This document shows positions 55,614 to 64,000 of a stretch of DNA of 64,000 bases, one piece after another. Location of the stretch: the NCBI GenBank assembly GCA_031761405.1, contig JASEVX010000001.1, positions 197,973,853 to 198,037,852 on the forward strand. Reading direction: 5' to 3'. The DNA is from Serripes groenlandicus. Taxonomy: Eukaryota; Mollusca; Bivalvia; Cardiida; Cardiidae. The notes beneath the pieces were generated by a model that worked only from the letters and a program-made list of their open reading frames with translations, was not told the DNA's origin and did not search any database. A program made the translations under genes and the position numbers. How positions within the stretch are numbered: the stretch's first letter is position 1; every line of letters begins with the position of its first letter.

Positions 55614-55717
55614 TCAAGATGTATCTGCACTGCTGATAGGAAGTCAGGAATGTGCATGTTCTGTATTCTATGGTTCAGGAAAGTCATCCAAGTGAAGTCA
55701 CCGGCAGAGGGTGAAAA
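55594..55717 (-). CDS. Candidate internal exon (X4)
   Basis: On the minus strand the acceptor TAGTTTCTTCTTCAG and donor AAAG|GTAGAT bound 124 bases with a single open frame. It begins FSPSAGDFTWMTFLNHRIQN and ends EEHAHWK, leaving one base that fits X5. The sequence has a globular, helical look but matches no family I can name. HP-G lies about 12 bases upstream of the acceptor, so the pyrimidine tract is nearly all that remains of the native intron there. The best-supported exon in the window. Confidence 0.6.
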
Positions 55718-55728
55718 CTGAAGAAGAA

Positions 55729-57902
55729 ACTAGAACTATCACTGAATGTGATTAATACCCCCGAACGCCGCCCTGATAGGAAAAGTTGTGAAATATTTAG
55801 AAACCCCACCTTAAAAGGACAATGTTATGGATCGGGTTATTCTTGTTTTGTTCATTTTTGGATATATAAATTAGAGTTATGGTTCTTGTACACTGCACTT
55901 CCTCTGATTATGCTCTACCGTTGTATGTAGTTTTATTAGATTCCATCTGTTAGTTATTAAATAATTCTCCGGACAAGAAAAAGTAACAAAGGGCAATTAA
56001 TCTGTATTTAGGTAAATAAGAGTTATGGTTCTTGTACACTGCACTTTCTCTCATTATGCTCTACCATTGTATGCAGTTTTATTAGATTCCACCCGTTAGT
56101 TATTAAGTAATTCTCTGGACAAGAAAAAGTAACAAAGGGCAATAACTCTGTATTTAGATAAAATAGAGTTATGGTTCCTGTACACCGCACTTCCTCTCAA
56201 TGTGTTGTATCATCCTATGAAGTTTTAATAAATTCCAACAATTTGTTTTAAAGTTATGCTCCGGACAAGACTCTACGAACAAGAAAACGTAACAAAGGGC
56301 AATAACTCTGTAATTATGTAAATTAGAGTTATGGTTTTTGTACACTGCACTTCCTCTGATTATGCTCTACCATTGTATGTAGTTTTATTAGATTCTATCT
56401 GTTAGTTATTAAGTAATTCTCCGGACAAAAAAAAGTAACAAAGGGCAATAACTCTGTATTTAGATAAAATAGAGTTATGGTTCCTGTACACCTGACTTCC
56501 TCTCAATGTGTTGTATCATCCTATGAAGTTTTATTAAATTCCAACAATTAGTTTTAAAGTTATGCTCCGGACAAGACTCTACGAACAAGAAAATGTAACA
56601 AAGGGCAATAACTCTGTAATTATGTAAAGTAGAGTTATGGTTTTTGTACACTGCACTTCCTCTGATTATGCTCTACCATTGTATGTAGTTTTATTAGATT
56701 CCATCTGTTAGTTATTAAGTAATTCTCCGGACAAGAAAAAGTAACAAAGGGCAATTACTCTGTATTTAGGTAAAATAAGAGTTATGGTTCCTGTACACCA
56801 CACTTCCTCTCAATGTGTTGTATCATCCTATGAAGTTTTATTAAATTCCAACAATTAGTTTTAAAGTTATGCTCCGGACAAGACTCAACGAACAAGAAAA
56901 AGTAACAAAGGGCAATAACTCTGTAATTATGTAAATTAGAGTTATGGTTCTTGTACACTGCACTTCCTCTGATTATGCTCTACCATTGTATGCAGTCTTA
57001 TTAGATTCCATATGTTAGTTATTAAGTAATTCTCCGGACAAGAAAAAGTAACAAAGGGCAATAACTCTGTATTTAGATAAAATAGAGTTATGGTTCCTGT
57101 ACACCGCACTTCCTCTCAATGTGTTGTATCATTCTATGAAGTTTTATTAAATTCCAACAATTAGTTTTAAAGTTATGCTCCAGACAAGACTCTACGAACA
57201 AGAAAAAGTAACAAAGGGCAATAACTCTGTAATTATGTAAATTAGAGTTATGGTTCTTGTACACTGCACTTCCTCTGATTATGCTCTACCATTGTATGCA
57301 GTCTTATTAGATTCCATATGTTAGTTATTAAGTAATTCTCCGGACAAGAAAAAGTAACAAAGGGCAATAACTCTGTATTTAGATAAAATAGAGTTATGGT
57401 TCCTGTACACCGCACTTCCTCTCAATGTGTTGTATCATCCTATGAAGTTTTATTAAATTCCAACAATTTGTTTTAAAGTTATGCTCCGGACAAGACTCTA
57501 CGAATAATAAAAAGTAACAAAGGGCAATAACTCTGTAATTATGTAAATTAGAGTTATGGTTCTTGTATACTGCACTTCCTTTCATTATGCTCTACCATTG
57601 TATGTAGTTTTATTAGATTCCATCTGTTAGTTATTAAGTAATTCTCAGGACAAGAAAAAGTAACAAAGGGCAATAACTCTGTATTTAGGTAAAATAGAGT
57701 TATGGTTCCTGTACACTGCACTTCCTCTCAATGTGTTGTATCATCCTATGAAGTTTTATTAAATTCCAACAATTAGTTTTAAAGTTATGCTCCGGACAAG
57801 GAAAATCGCAACGGACCAACCGACCGACCGACCGACCGACCGACCAACCACAGGGTGACTCCAATATACCCCCTCTAAACTTCGTTTATCGGGGGTATAA
57901 AA
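55729..57902 (+). mobile_element. HP-G element with alternating cores
   Basis: Starts ACTAGAACTATCAC (hairpin ATCAC-TGAAT-GTGAT), AATACCCCC; ends hairpin AAAC-TTC-GTTT, GGGGGTAT, AAAAA. About 12-13 cores alternate between two types of about 148 and 158 bp, a dimeric repeat near 306 bp (ACAAAGGGCAATAACTCTGT in both). Microsatellite is five or more CGAC units near 57820. Confidence 0.93.
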
Positions 57903-58771
57903 ATGAACACAATACAATATCAGGCAAATACTGGATAAACTAATCTACAGATGACTTTGACAGATCAATATATATAACCTGCATCTTAATGGATTATTTT
58001 CATTTTAGCAGTCATTTAAATGTAAAAAAATGTCAGTTGTCCTTAAACTCTATGTGATTAAGATCTACTTTCACTTTCAATATTGACACATTGAATAAAT
58101 CTTAATACATGTTATTAATAAAGCCCTAAAAAATTGCAATCTAAAATAAAACAAATCTACAATTGTAGAAAGAAAAAGTGTGCTAACAAAATGCATTAAG
58201 CCGAGCCCTGGCAGCTCTGTCAATAATCGATGCAAGACTGGCTGTCAATTGAGGGATGGGGAGTTTGAATCCCAGCTTGACAAACATTTTTCACAAAATC
58301 AGTGCAAAAAGTGACATATGTCTTTCACCAATAGGCTCTTTAACAGCCTATGTGGAAAGCAACCAGTAGCTTGGAGAAACTGTTGTGTGCAGTACTGGTG
58401 TGTGAAATTTAAGGAAACAACAGTTAATTTGTGAACAGGCAGCAATAATTACGTTGTTTAAAATTGTGTTTGAACAAGTTTGAAAGAGGACCACCTAACG
58501 AAAGTTCCTGAGGATTTATTTTGATTTTGGTTTGCTGGTTTAGAAGTAATTTGTAGGAAACTGTTAACAGACAGACCACAGACGGTGAGAAACCTCACAA
58601 TAAATAAAATCATTAACAGGAGATTACTACACCAGTACTGGTATGTTTGATAAGTCACTAAGTGGCAAACCTTCTAATTCTGCAAAGCATCCCTACCAAA
58701 TATGAAAATATCTCGAAGGTTATGAAGTCTAGAAAACACTCAAGGCAAAAGGATTTCATTAACATTTAAAA
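57903..58771 (+). mobile_element. SINE (58203-58450) in unassigned intronic sequence
   Basis: A-box-like GGCAGCTCTGTCAATAATCG, B-box-like GGAGTTTGAATCCC, then CACCAATAGGCTCTTTAACA and GCAGTACTGGTGTGTGAAAT. Bases 58470-58600 hold a decayed HP-J-like core (TTTGAAAGAGGACCACCTAA). Confidence 0.75.
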
Positions 58772-60589
58772 ACAAGAGGGCCATGATGGCCCTGGATCGC
58801 TCACCTTAATTATACAATGTACTGTTATGCAAAACACATCAAGACAATTATTCTATATGCAACCTCCAGTGTTAACAAGATTTTCCTTCATTTGGCCTAG
58901 TGATCTATAAATTATTTTTCCGGATATGACCCATATTCCAACATGGACTAGATATCATCAAAACAACATTCTGACAAATTTTCAACTTGCTCAAAGTAAA
59001 AATGCGGCCTCCGGAGTTTGAACAATATTTTCCTTTATTGACCTTGTTTCTGACCCCCATATGACCCATATTCGAACTTGAACTAGATATCATTTAGACA
59101 AACATTCTGACCAAATTTCAAGATGCTTAAGCAAAAAATGCGGCAGTCAAAGTGTTAACAAGATTTTCCTTCAGTTTACCCTAGTGACCTAATTTTTGAC
59201 CCAGCATGACCCGTATTCGAACTTGGCCTAGATATCATTCAGCTGAACATTCTGACCAAATTTCAAGCTGCTGTAGCAGAACATGCAGCTTCTACAGAGT
59301 AAACAAGATTTTCCCTTCAATTTGGCCTAGTGACCTAGTTTCTGACCCAATATGACCCATATTTAAACTTGACCTACATATCATCAAGACAAACATTATG
59401 ATAAAGTTTCAACATGCTTAAGTTGAAAATGTGACCTCTAGAGTGTTAACAAGATTACCCTTCAATTTGGCCTAGTGACCCAGTTTTTGACCCGGCATGA
59501 CCCGTATTCGAACTTGACCTAGATATCAATCAGTTAACAAGATTTCCCTTCAATTTAGCCTAGTGACCTAGTTTTTGACCCGGCATGACCCATATTCGAA
59601 CTTGACCTAGATATTTTAAACACAAACATTCTGACAAAATTTCAAACTGCTGAAGCAAAAGTTGCGGCCTCTGGAGTGTTAACAAGATTTTCCTTCAATT
59701 TGACCTAGTGACCTACTTTTTGACCCGACATGTTCGAACTTGACCTACATATCATCAAGACAAACATTCTGATAAAATTTCAACATGCTCAAGTTGAAAA
59801 TGTGGCCTCCAGAGTGTTAACAAGATTTCGCTTTAATTTGACCTAGTGACCTCGTTTTTGACCTCATATGGCCCAGTTTCAAACTTGTCCAAGATTTTAT
59901 AGAGATGAATGTTCTGATACACTTTCATGAAGATTGGATGCAAAATGTAGCCTGTAGAGTGTTAACAAGCTGACATGTTGACGACTAGGGCTGTAGTGAT
60001 AGTTCAAACTATCGATATATTGCAATAGTGACAAGGGCAATAGTAATGCATCGATTGTAAAACTGAAGATCAATAACTATCGCAATAGTGGTTGGAACTA
60101 TCGATAGTATTGGTTCATGTAGTACATTGAATCTAAATATGCAGATATGCTTTTATTTCTTAGAGAAAAGACCATGTTACTTGTCTGTGAACAAATGTTG
60201 TTGCCTGAAAAGTGATAAATGTTCTTATTTATGTGTAAGCTGAAAAATTAAGTTCTTTTTGAGAGCAAAGGGTTTCTTTTTAAGTTTTTAAATAAAAGAT
60301 AAACAATAAAATGCTCTTTTTGATACTTTTATTCCTTGTAATTATACTTCAGAATAGTTATTTTTTTAAAGTTCAATAAAAGCAATAGTATTGCAATGCA
60401 TCACAATATTAGTAGTGCAATAGTTTAACTATTGCAATGATACTTTCTGAAAATCAATACTATCGCAATAGTGATTTTTGGGCTCAATAGTCACCCCTAT
60501 TGACGACGCATGACGCACGACGGACGGACGCCGGACAAAATGTGATCACAATAGCTCACCTTGCACTTCGTGCATAGGCGAGCTAAAAA
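58772..60589 (+). mobile_element. HP-B element, complete, with hAT-like insertion
   Basis: Starts ACAAGAGGGCCATGATGGCC, GCTCACC; ends GCAC-TTC-GTGC, GGCGAGC, TAAAAA. Seven or more cores with GTGTTAACAAGATTTTCCTT. The hAT-like element splits the tail at 59986-60499. The 3' terminus lies about three bases from the donor of X7. Confidence 0.9.
59986..60499. mobile_element. hAT-like element with 8-bp target duplication
   Basis: TTGACGAC at 59978-59985 and 60500-60507 flank 514 bp whose ends are TAGGGCTGTAGTGATAG and, reversed, TAGGGGTGACTATTGAG. Internally rich in (C)TATCGCAATAGT and ACTATCGATA-type motifs. Eight-base duplication with (C/T)AGGG ends fits hAT. No coding region. Confidence 0.85.
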
Positions 60590-60592
60590 TAC

Positions 60593-60690
60593 CTGTTGCC
60601 TCAATGGTTTCATGAAAAGCTTCTTGGTTACCATTTCCTGAACTGGGACCTGGCATGTTTAAATCTACAGGTTCTGTGATTTCTTGTTTT
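60593..60690 (-). CDS. Candidate internal exon (X7)
   Basis: On the minus strand the acceptor CTCTTTTTCTCTGCAG and donor AACAG|GTATTT bound 98 bases. Only one frame is open: KQEITEPVDLNMPGPSSG followed by NGNQEAFHETIEAT. It needs two carried bases, which X8 supplies. An acidic, low-complexity segment of this kind is common after the basic N-terminus of transposon-encoded proteins, but also elsewhere. Its exit phase does not match X4, so at least one exon would be missing between them if they belong to one gene. Confidence 0.55.
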
Positions 60691-61118
60691 CTGCAGAGAA
60701 AAAGAAGAGATTGATCATTTCTGAGTCATAAAGTAACAGCTTAAGCTACACAAACAATTTCTTCCAAAAATGTATCATGTCTCATTCTCGACAGCCTCAT
60801 TAAAATATATCAAAATAGCTGTGTATTCCTTTTCTACGTGCACGACGAGTAATTTCTCGTCTTCCAAATTTTTTAAATACTACAAATTGCTCAATTATGA
60901 ATTAACAGATATGACATTTACTCGTTCAGAGTATTGAGACATTGATTCCCGGAATAATATAAAATAATCATGAAAAACAAATTTTGATGAATTGATCGTC
61001 TGGAATTACGAAAACAAAGAAGCCAAGGAAATACTTTTTTTTTTTAATACACTGTAGCGTAAAAAAAAAGCGAACTTTCTGTCAGTAATTACAGTCATAA
61101 AACAATAGTATTTATTAC

Positions 61119-61264
61119 CTTTCTTGCATGTCGTAGGCATTTTCTGTACTTTTGTCCAATCTTTTCAATAGTCTCCATTTGGTAGTTCGAGGAATAACGG
61201 CATCTTCCTCGCAAAACCGTTTGTTGTATGGTCGTGTATTTTGAGTGTTTGATTTTCCACCATT
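61119..61264 (-). CDS. Candidate 5' exon (X8) with a frame break at the start codon
   Basis: Donor AAAG|GTAATA at 61119/61118 on the minus strand. The frame that continues into X7 reads TRPYNKRFCEEDAVIPRTTK, then WRLLKRLDKSTENAYDMQE. It opens at 61264 after a TAA. The only nearby ATG (61263-61261) is one base out of that frame, so a single-base deletion after the start codon, or a sequence error, is likely. The alternative 63-codon frame from 61286 does not splice into an open frame of X7. The upstream 300 bp recur inverted at 10310-10612, which favours a repeat- or transposon-borne gene. Confidence 0.5.
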
Positions 61265-62495
61265 TTATTTTCAAGGTAAAGGTCACAATACACCAAATAA
61301 ATTCCTTCTTTGTTTACATGTAAATCAACCAACTTCAACCCTCGTTTGTCAATTTTTCTAAGCGTTTCCCATGTAGAACACCATATATCATTGAAAAGAG
61401 ATACTTCTTACCTTTAAAATAATCCATAGAAAATGTGGGGTCATGTATTATGCAAGAAAGAACTCGCTCTGTGAAGATGGGGACCGTCCTTTTTACCACA
61501 ATACAGCTAGGTTGAAAATGGGTTTACCCATACTCTACTTTCACTTTCACACAAGGTCAACATACCTAAAATGATCAAATCAAACAGTTCCAGTTCATCC
61601 TCTACATATTTACAAAGAATTTACACCCATTGTCACATATCCAATGCAGTCTGGGCCAGATGTACAACCATTTCTAGGCAAACAAAGTTTTGTTTACGGC
61701 CACTACTTGGCTGTAGATCAAAGGGGCCCACGGATGTATTTAGTGTAATTTGACCTATAAGACAAAATATTTGCCTCCAAAGAGGAGTTTCTTGCCATTA
61801 TTCTCAAAGTGTTATCTATATTGAGAGCAAAAAAGCCAAAGTTAGGACAGTAAGGCATTTATTTTCAAAGAAATTTCAATTTTCCTATACCGGCCGAAAC
61901 CTCGGTTTTGCGACTTGAGTCTAGCCAAATTTGGGATATCGAGCATCATATAGGTCTTGGATGAAAAAAATAAGAAACGCGTTATATATTAAGTTTAAAC
62001 TGTGTCCATTGTTTATAGACATGAACAAACTTCATATTTATACATGATTTGGACCATGCAACACTAACAGAGAAGTCTAAATAGCTTGAAAACATCAATT
62101 TTTAGGGAGAAAAATGTAAAATTTGCTAGGATTTTTTTCCAGCAAAATCCTGTTCTAAATGCTTTTTGATGTTTTTCAATAATCTTTTTGTTAGGAAACA
62201 AGCATTTATATATTTCAAACAATCCAATACCAATACTGGCCAGCCAGGTACATAATTAAGGTTTTTTGACACCTTTACCGGTTACTGCATTGATGAGTGA
62301 AATTTAACAGTCTGCTTATTGCACACATTTGTGGCTTGTATATGTCATAAATATTTACTCATTAAGGGACTAGCTGGGGTTGAAGAGGGTTGTATTAGGA
62401 AGTAGGTTCCAATAAAATAACTTCCTAACACATTTTTATTATATTAGCTGTGTTCTGTTGCTTTTGTATTGTAATTGACGGAAATTGAGTTAAAG
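61265..62495. other. Upstream region of X8 and unassigned sequence
   Basis: 61290-61580 matches 10310-10612 in reverse. Beyond it no exon, element or motif was recognised up to 62495. Confidence 0.5.
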
Positions 62496-62821
62496 ATGGC
62501 CCGTAAAAGGCAGTGCAAGTCAATTGGCTTTCAGAAAGGTGTGCCAGGTTTAGATAGGGGTCAACAACATGGTTTTAGTATAGAAAAAGTACACATTTGG
62601 GTATATTCACCTTTCTTGGTGTTGATGGTTCGGAAACAAATGTACATCCCTTGCGGCCATCTGGGAAAGTGTCTGGTATTATCGAGGAGTTTCGTGTTGC
62701 CCGCAACAATACATATCACCCCAACTCATACACAAATAAACTGTACTGTCCAGCTAAGGTGCAACTGATGTTTAACTCTGAAATAAAGATACATGCACAG
62801 TTGAGCATACATTGTAATTAG
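62496..62821 (+). pseudogene. Broken N-terminus of a Mutator-like transposase-type protein
   Basis: ATG at 62496 in good context (AAAGATGGC) opens MARKRQCKSIGFQKGVPG. Around 62579-62620 the likely frame shifts by one base and continues GIFTFLGVDGSET, HPLRPSGK, YTNKLYCPAKVQLMFNSEIK. From memory, many metazoan Mutator-like transposase proteins begin with a basic K-x-GF-x-KG-x-x-P motif followed by an LRP segment and an F-N-x-x-x-x-x-H stretch; the match is by pattern only. It ends at a hAT-like fragment, so most of the protein is missing. The family would act on DNA in the nucleus; this copy cannot. Confidence 0.45.
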
Positions 62822-62906
62822 GGATGGCAACGAATATTCGAATATTCGAATATTCGATCGTATGGTCGAATATTCGAATACTATATCATGATTCGAATAT
62901 TCGATA
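62822..62906. mobile_element. hAT-like fragment rich in AATATTCG palindromes
   Basis: AGGGATGGCAACGAATATTC, then repeated GAATATTCGAATATTCGA. The start resembles a hAT end; the right part is cut by HP-C at 62907. Confidence 0.6.
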
Positions 62907-63858
62907 ACAAGAGGCCCAAGAGGGCCAGTATCGCTCCACGGCCATAAGGCAAAAATCAAATCTCCAAACAGCCCTGCCCCCTAGTGGCCATATTTTTTAC
63001 CAACCACCATGGCGTAAAGGAATCTTGTAGAGTGTCATTCAAGGAATGTTTCTGCAAAATTATTTGAAAATCGGCCTGACACTTTCGGAGAAGAAGATTT
63101 TTTAAGTTTTCACAATAGCCATATAAGGCAAAATAGCCCCACGGCGGGCCACCCCATGGCGGCCATATTTTTGAACCAATCAACATGGCTTGAAGGAATC
63201 TGATAGAGGGTCACCCAAAGAACATTTCTACAAAATTATTTGAAAATCTGCTCAACACTTTCGGAGAAGAAGATTTTTTAAATTTTCACTATGGTCATAT
63301 AGAGCAAAATAGCCCCGCCCTCTGGCGGCCATATTTTTCAACCAATCAACATGGCTTGAAGGAATCTGATAGAGGGTCACCCAATGAACATTTCTACAAA
63401 ATTATTTGAAAATCGGCTGAACACTTTCGGAGAAGAAGATTTTTTAAGTTTTCACTATGGTCATATAAGGCAAAATAGCCCCGCCCTCTGGCGACCATGT
63501 TTTTTGACCAATCAACATTTCTTGAAGGAATCTAATAAAGGGTCACCCAAGGAACATTTCTACAAAATTATTTGAAAATCGGCCTGACACTTTCAGAGAA
63601 GAAGATTTTTTAAGTTTTCACTATTTTTTTTCTTTTGGTTGCCATGGAAACCAGAATTATGGATGGATCAAAAAAAATTGAAGGAATTTAAGAGAGGACA
63701 TTGAGAGGATGCTTCCTATGAAGTTTCAACCAAATTGGCCAAGTGGTTAGTGAGAAGAAGTCGTTTAAAGGAAAAAGTTTACGCACGCACGCACGCACGC
63801 ACAACGGACAATTCGCCATGACATAAGCTCGACTGGCTTTCAGCCAGTGGAGCTAAAA
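62907..63858 (+). mobile_element. HP-C element, complete
   Basis: Starts ACAAGAGGCCCAAGAGGGCC (hairpin), GCTCCAC; five cores, then CGCACGCACGCACGCACGC, hairpin CTGGC-TTTCA-GCCAG, GTGGAGC, TAAAAA. This copy defines the intact HP-C layout used to interpret the interrupted ones. Confidence 0.92.
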
Positions 63859-64000
63859 ATCAGAAATATTTATATAATATTTATATATTTAAATCAAATT
63901 GACGATACTTAAAATATATTTACCCATGCTTTTTGTTGTTAAAAACTGCAAGTAAAGGTTACCGATGGTCAATGTTACGCGTATTGTATAAGGTGTCAAT
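63859..64000. other. AT-rich sequence at the right edge
   Basis: Nothing recognised. Confidence 0.3.

Overview
This window is eukaryotic, intron-bearing, AT-rich DNA dominated by non-autonomous mobile elements. The end sequences of the commonest families, the tRNA-derived SINEs, and the tandem cores followed by ACGG/ACGC microsatellites match what is known of bivalve mollusc genomes (pearl/CvA-like and HINE-like elements). A bivalve is therefore the best guess, from recognition only. No rRNA gene, no functional tRNA gene, no complete protein gene and no prokaryotic feature was found.

Names used below. (1) TTAA-MITEs: about 35 copies or fragments, roughly 160-250 bp, flanked by TTAA. Type 1 begins CCCTTTCCCTCATA, type 2 begins roughly CCCTTTCCCACATAC. 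They are piggyBac-like by their TTAA target and CCCTTT end. L orientation reads CCCTTTCCCTCATATAGACG at the left end; R orientation reads CCCTTTCCCTCATACGACAA. (2) HP elements (hairpin-ended): families HP-A to HP-K. All share one terminal grammar: AC(A/T)AG start, a 5' hairpin, a subterminal inverted repeat, tandem cores of about 150-180 bp, an ACGG/ACGC microsatellite, a 3' hairpin (often with a TTC or TTT loop), the matching inverted repeat, then T(A)nAA. They resemble Helentron-associated elements, but that assignment is inference. (3) Single copies of hAT-like, Kolobok/T2-like and CAGTG-ended elements. (4) tRNA-derived SINEs.

Layout. 1-1966: 53-bp minisatellite. 2.2-12.2 kb: HP and MITE mosaic with a paired empty/filled TTAA site. 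12.2-15.6 kb: MITE clusters between three candidate minus-strand exons that read as one open frame; the first resembles the N-terminus of PFTAIRE/PCTAIRE-type CDKs. 15.6-21.2 kb: SINEs, MITEs and a long hairpin. 21.2-25.6 kb: three-deep nest of HP-B. 26-28.6 kb: MITE, SINE, CAGTG element and HP-B2. 28.6-31.2 kb: satellite whose monomer carries a MITE end. 31.7-37.6 kb: one MITE split by two HP insertions. 38-40.7 kb: SINEs and MITEs. 40.8-52.1 kb: HP-J, HP-B, HP-D nests with a Kolobok-like element. 53.1-55.7 kb: three candidate minus-strand terminal exons with a poly-A signal. 55.7-60.6 kb: HP-G, a SINE, HP-B and a hAT-like insertion. 60.6-61.3 kb: two further candidate minus-strand exons. 62.5 kb: broken N-terminus of a Mutator-like transposase. 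62.9-63.9 kb: HP-C.

The strongest observation is the shared HP terminal grammar: stem sequences differ between families while pairing is kept. Several insertions can be dated relative to each other because an uninterrupted paralogue of the target lies in the same window. Most short open frames are by-products of repeats. Boundaries were read by eye and are usually good to within a few bases where ends are intact, less for decayed copies.
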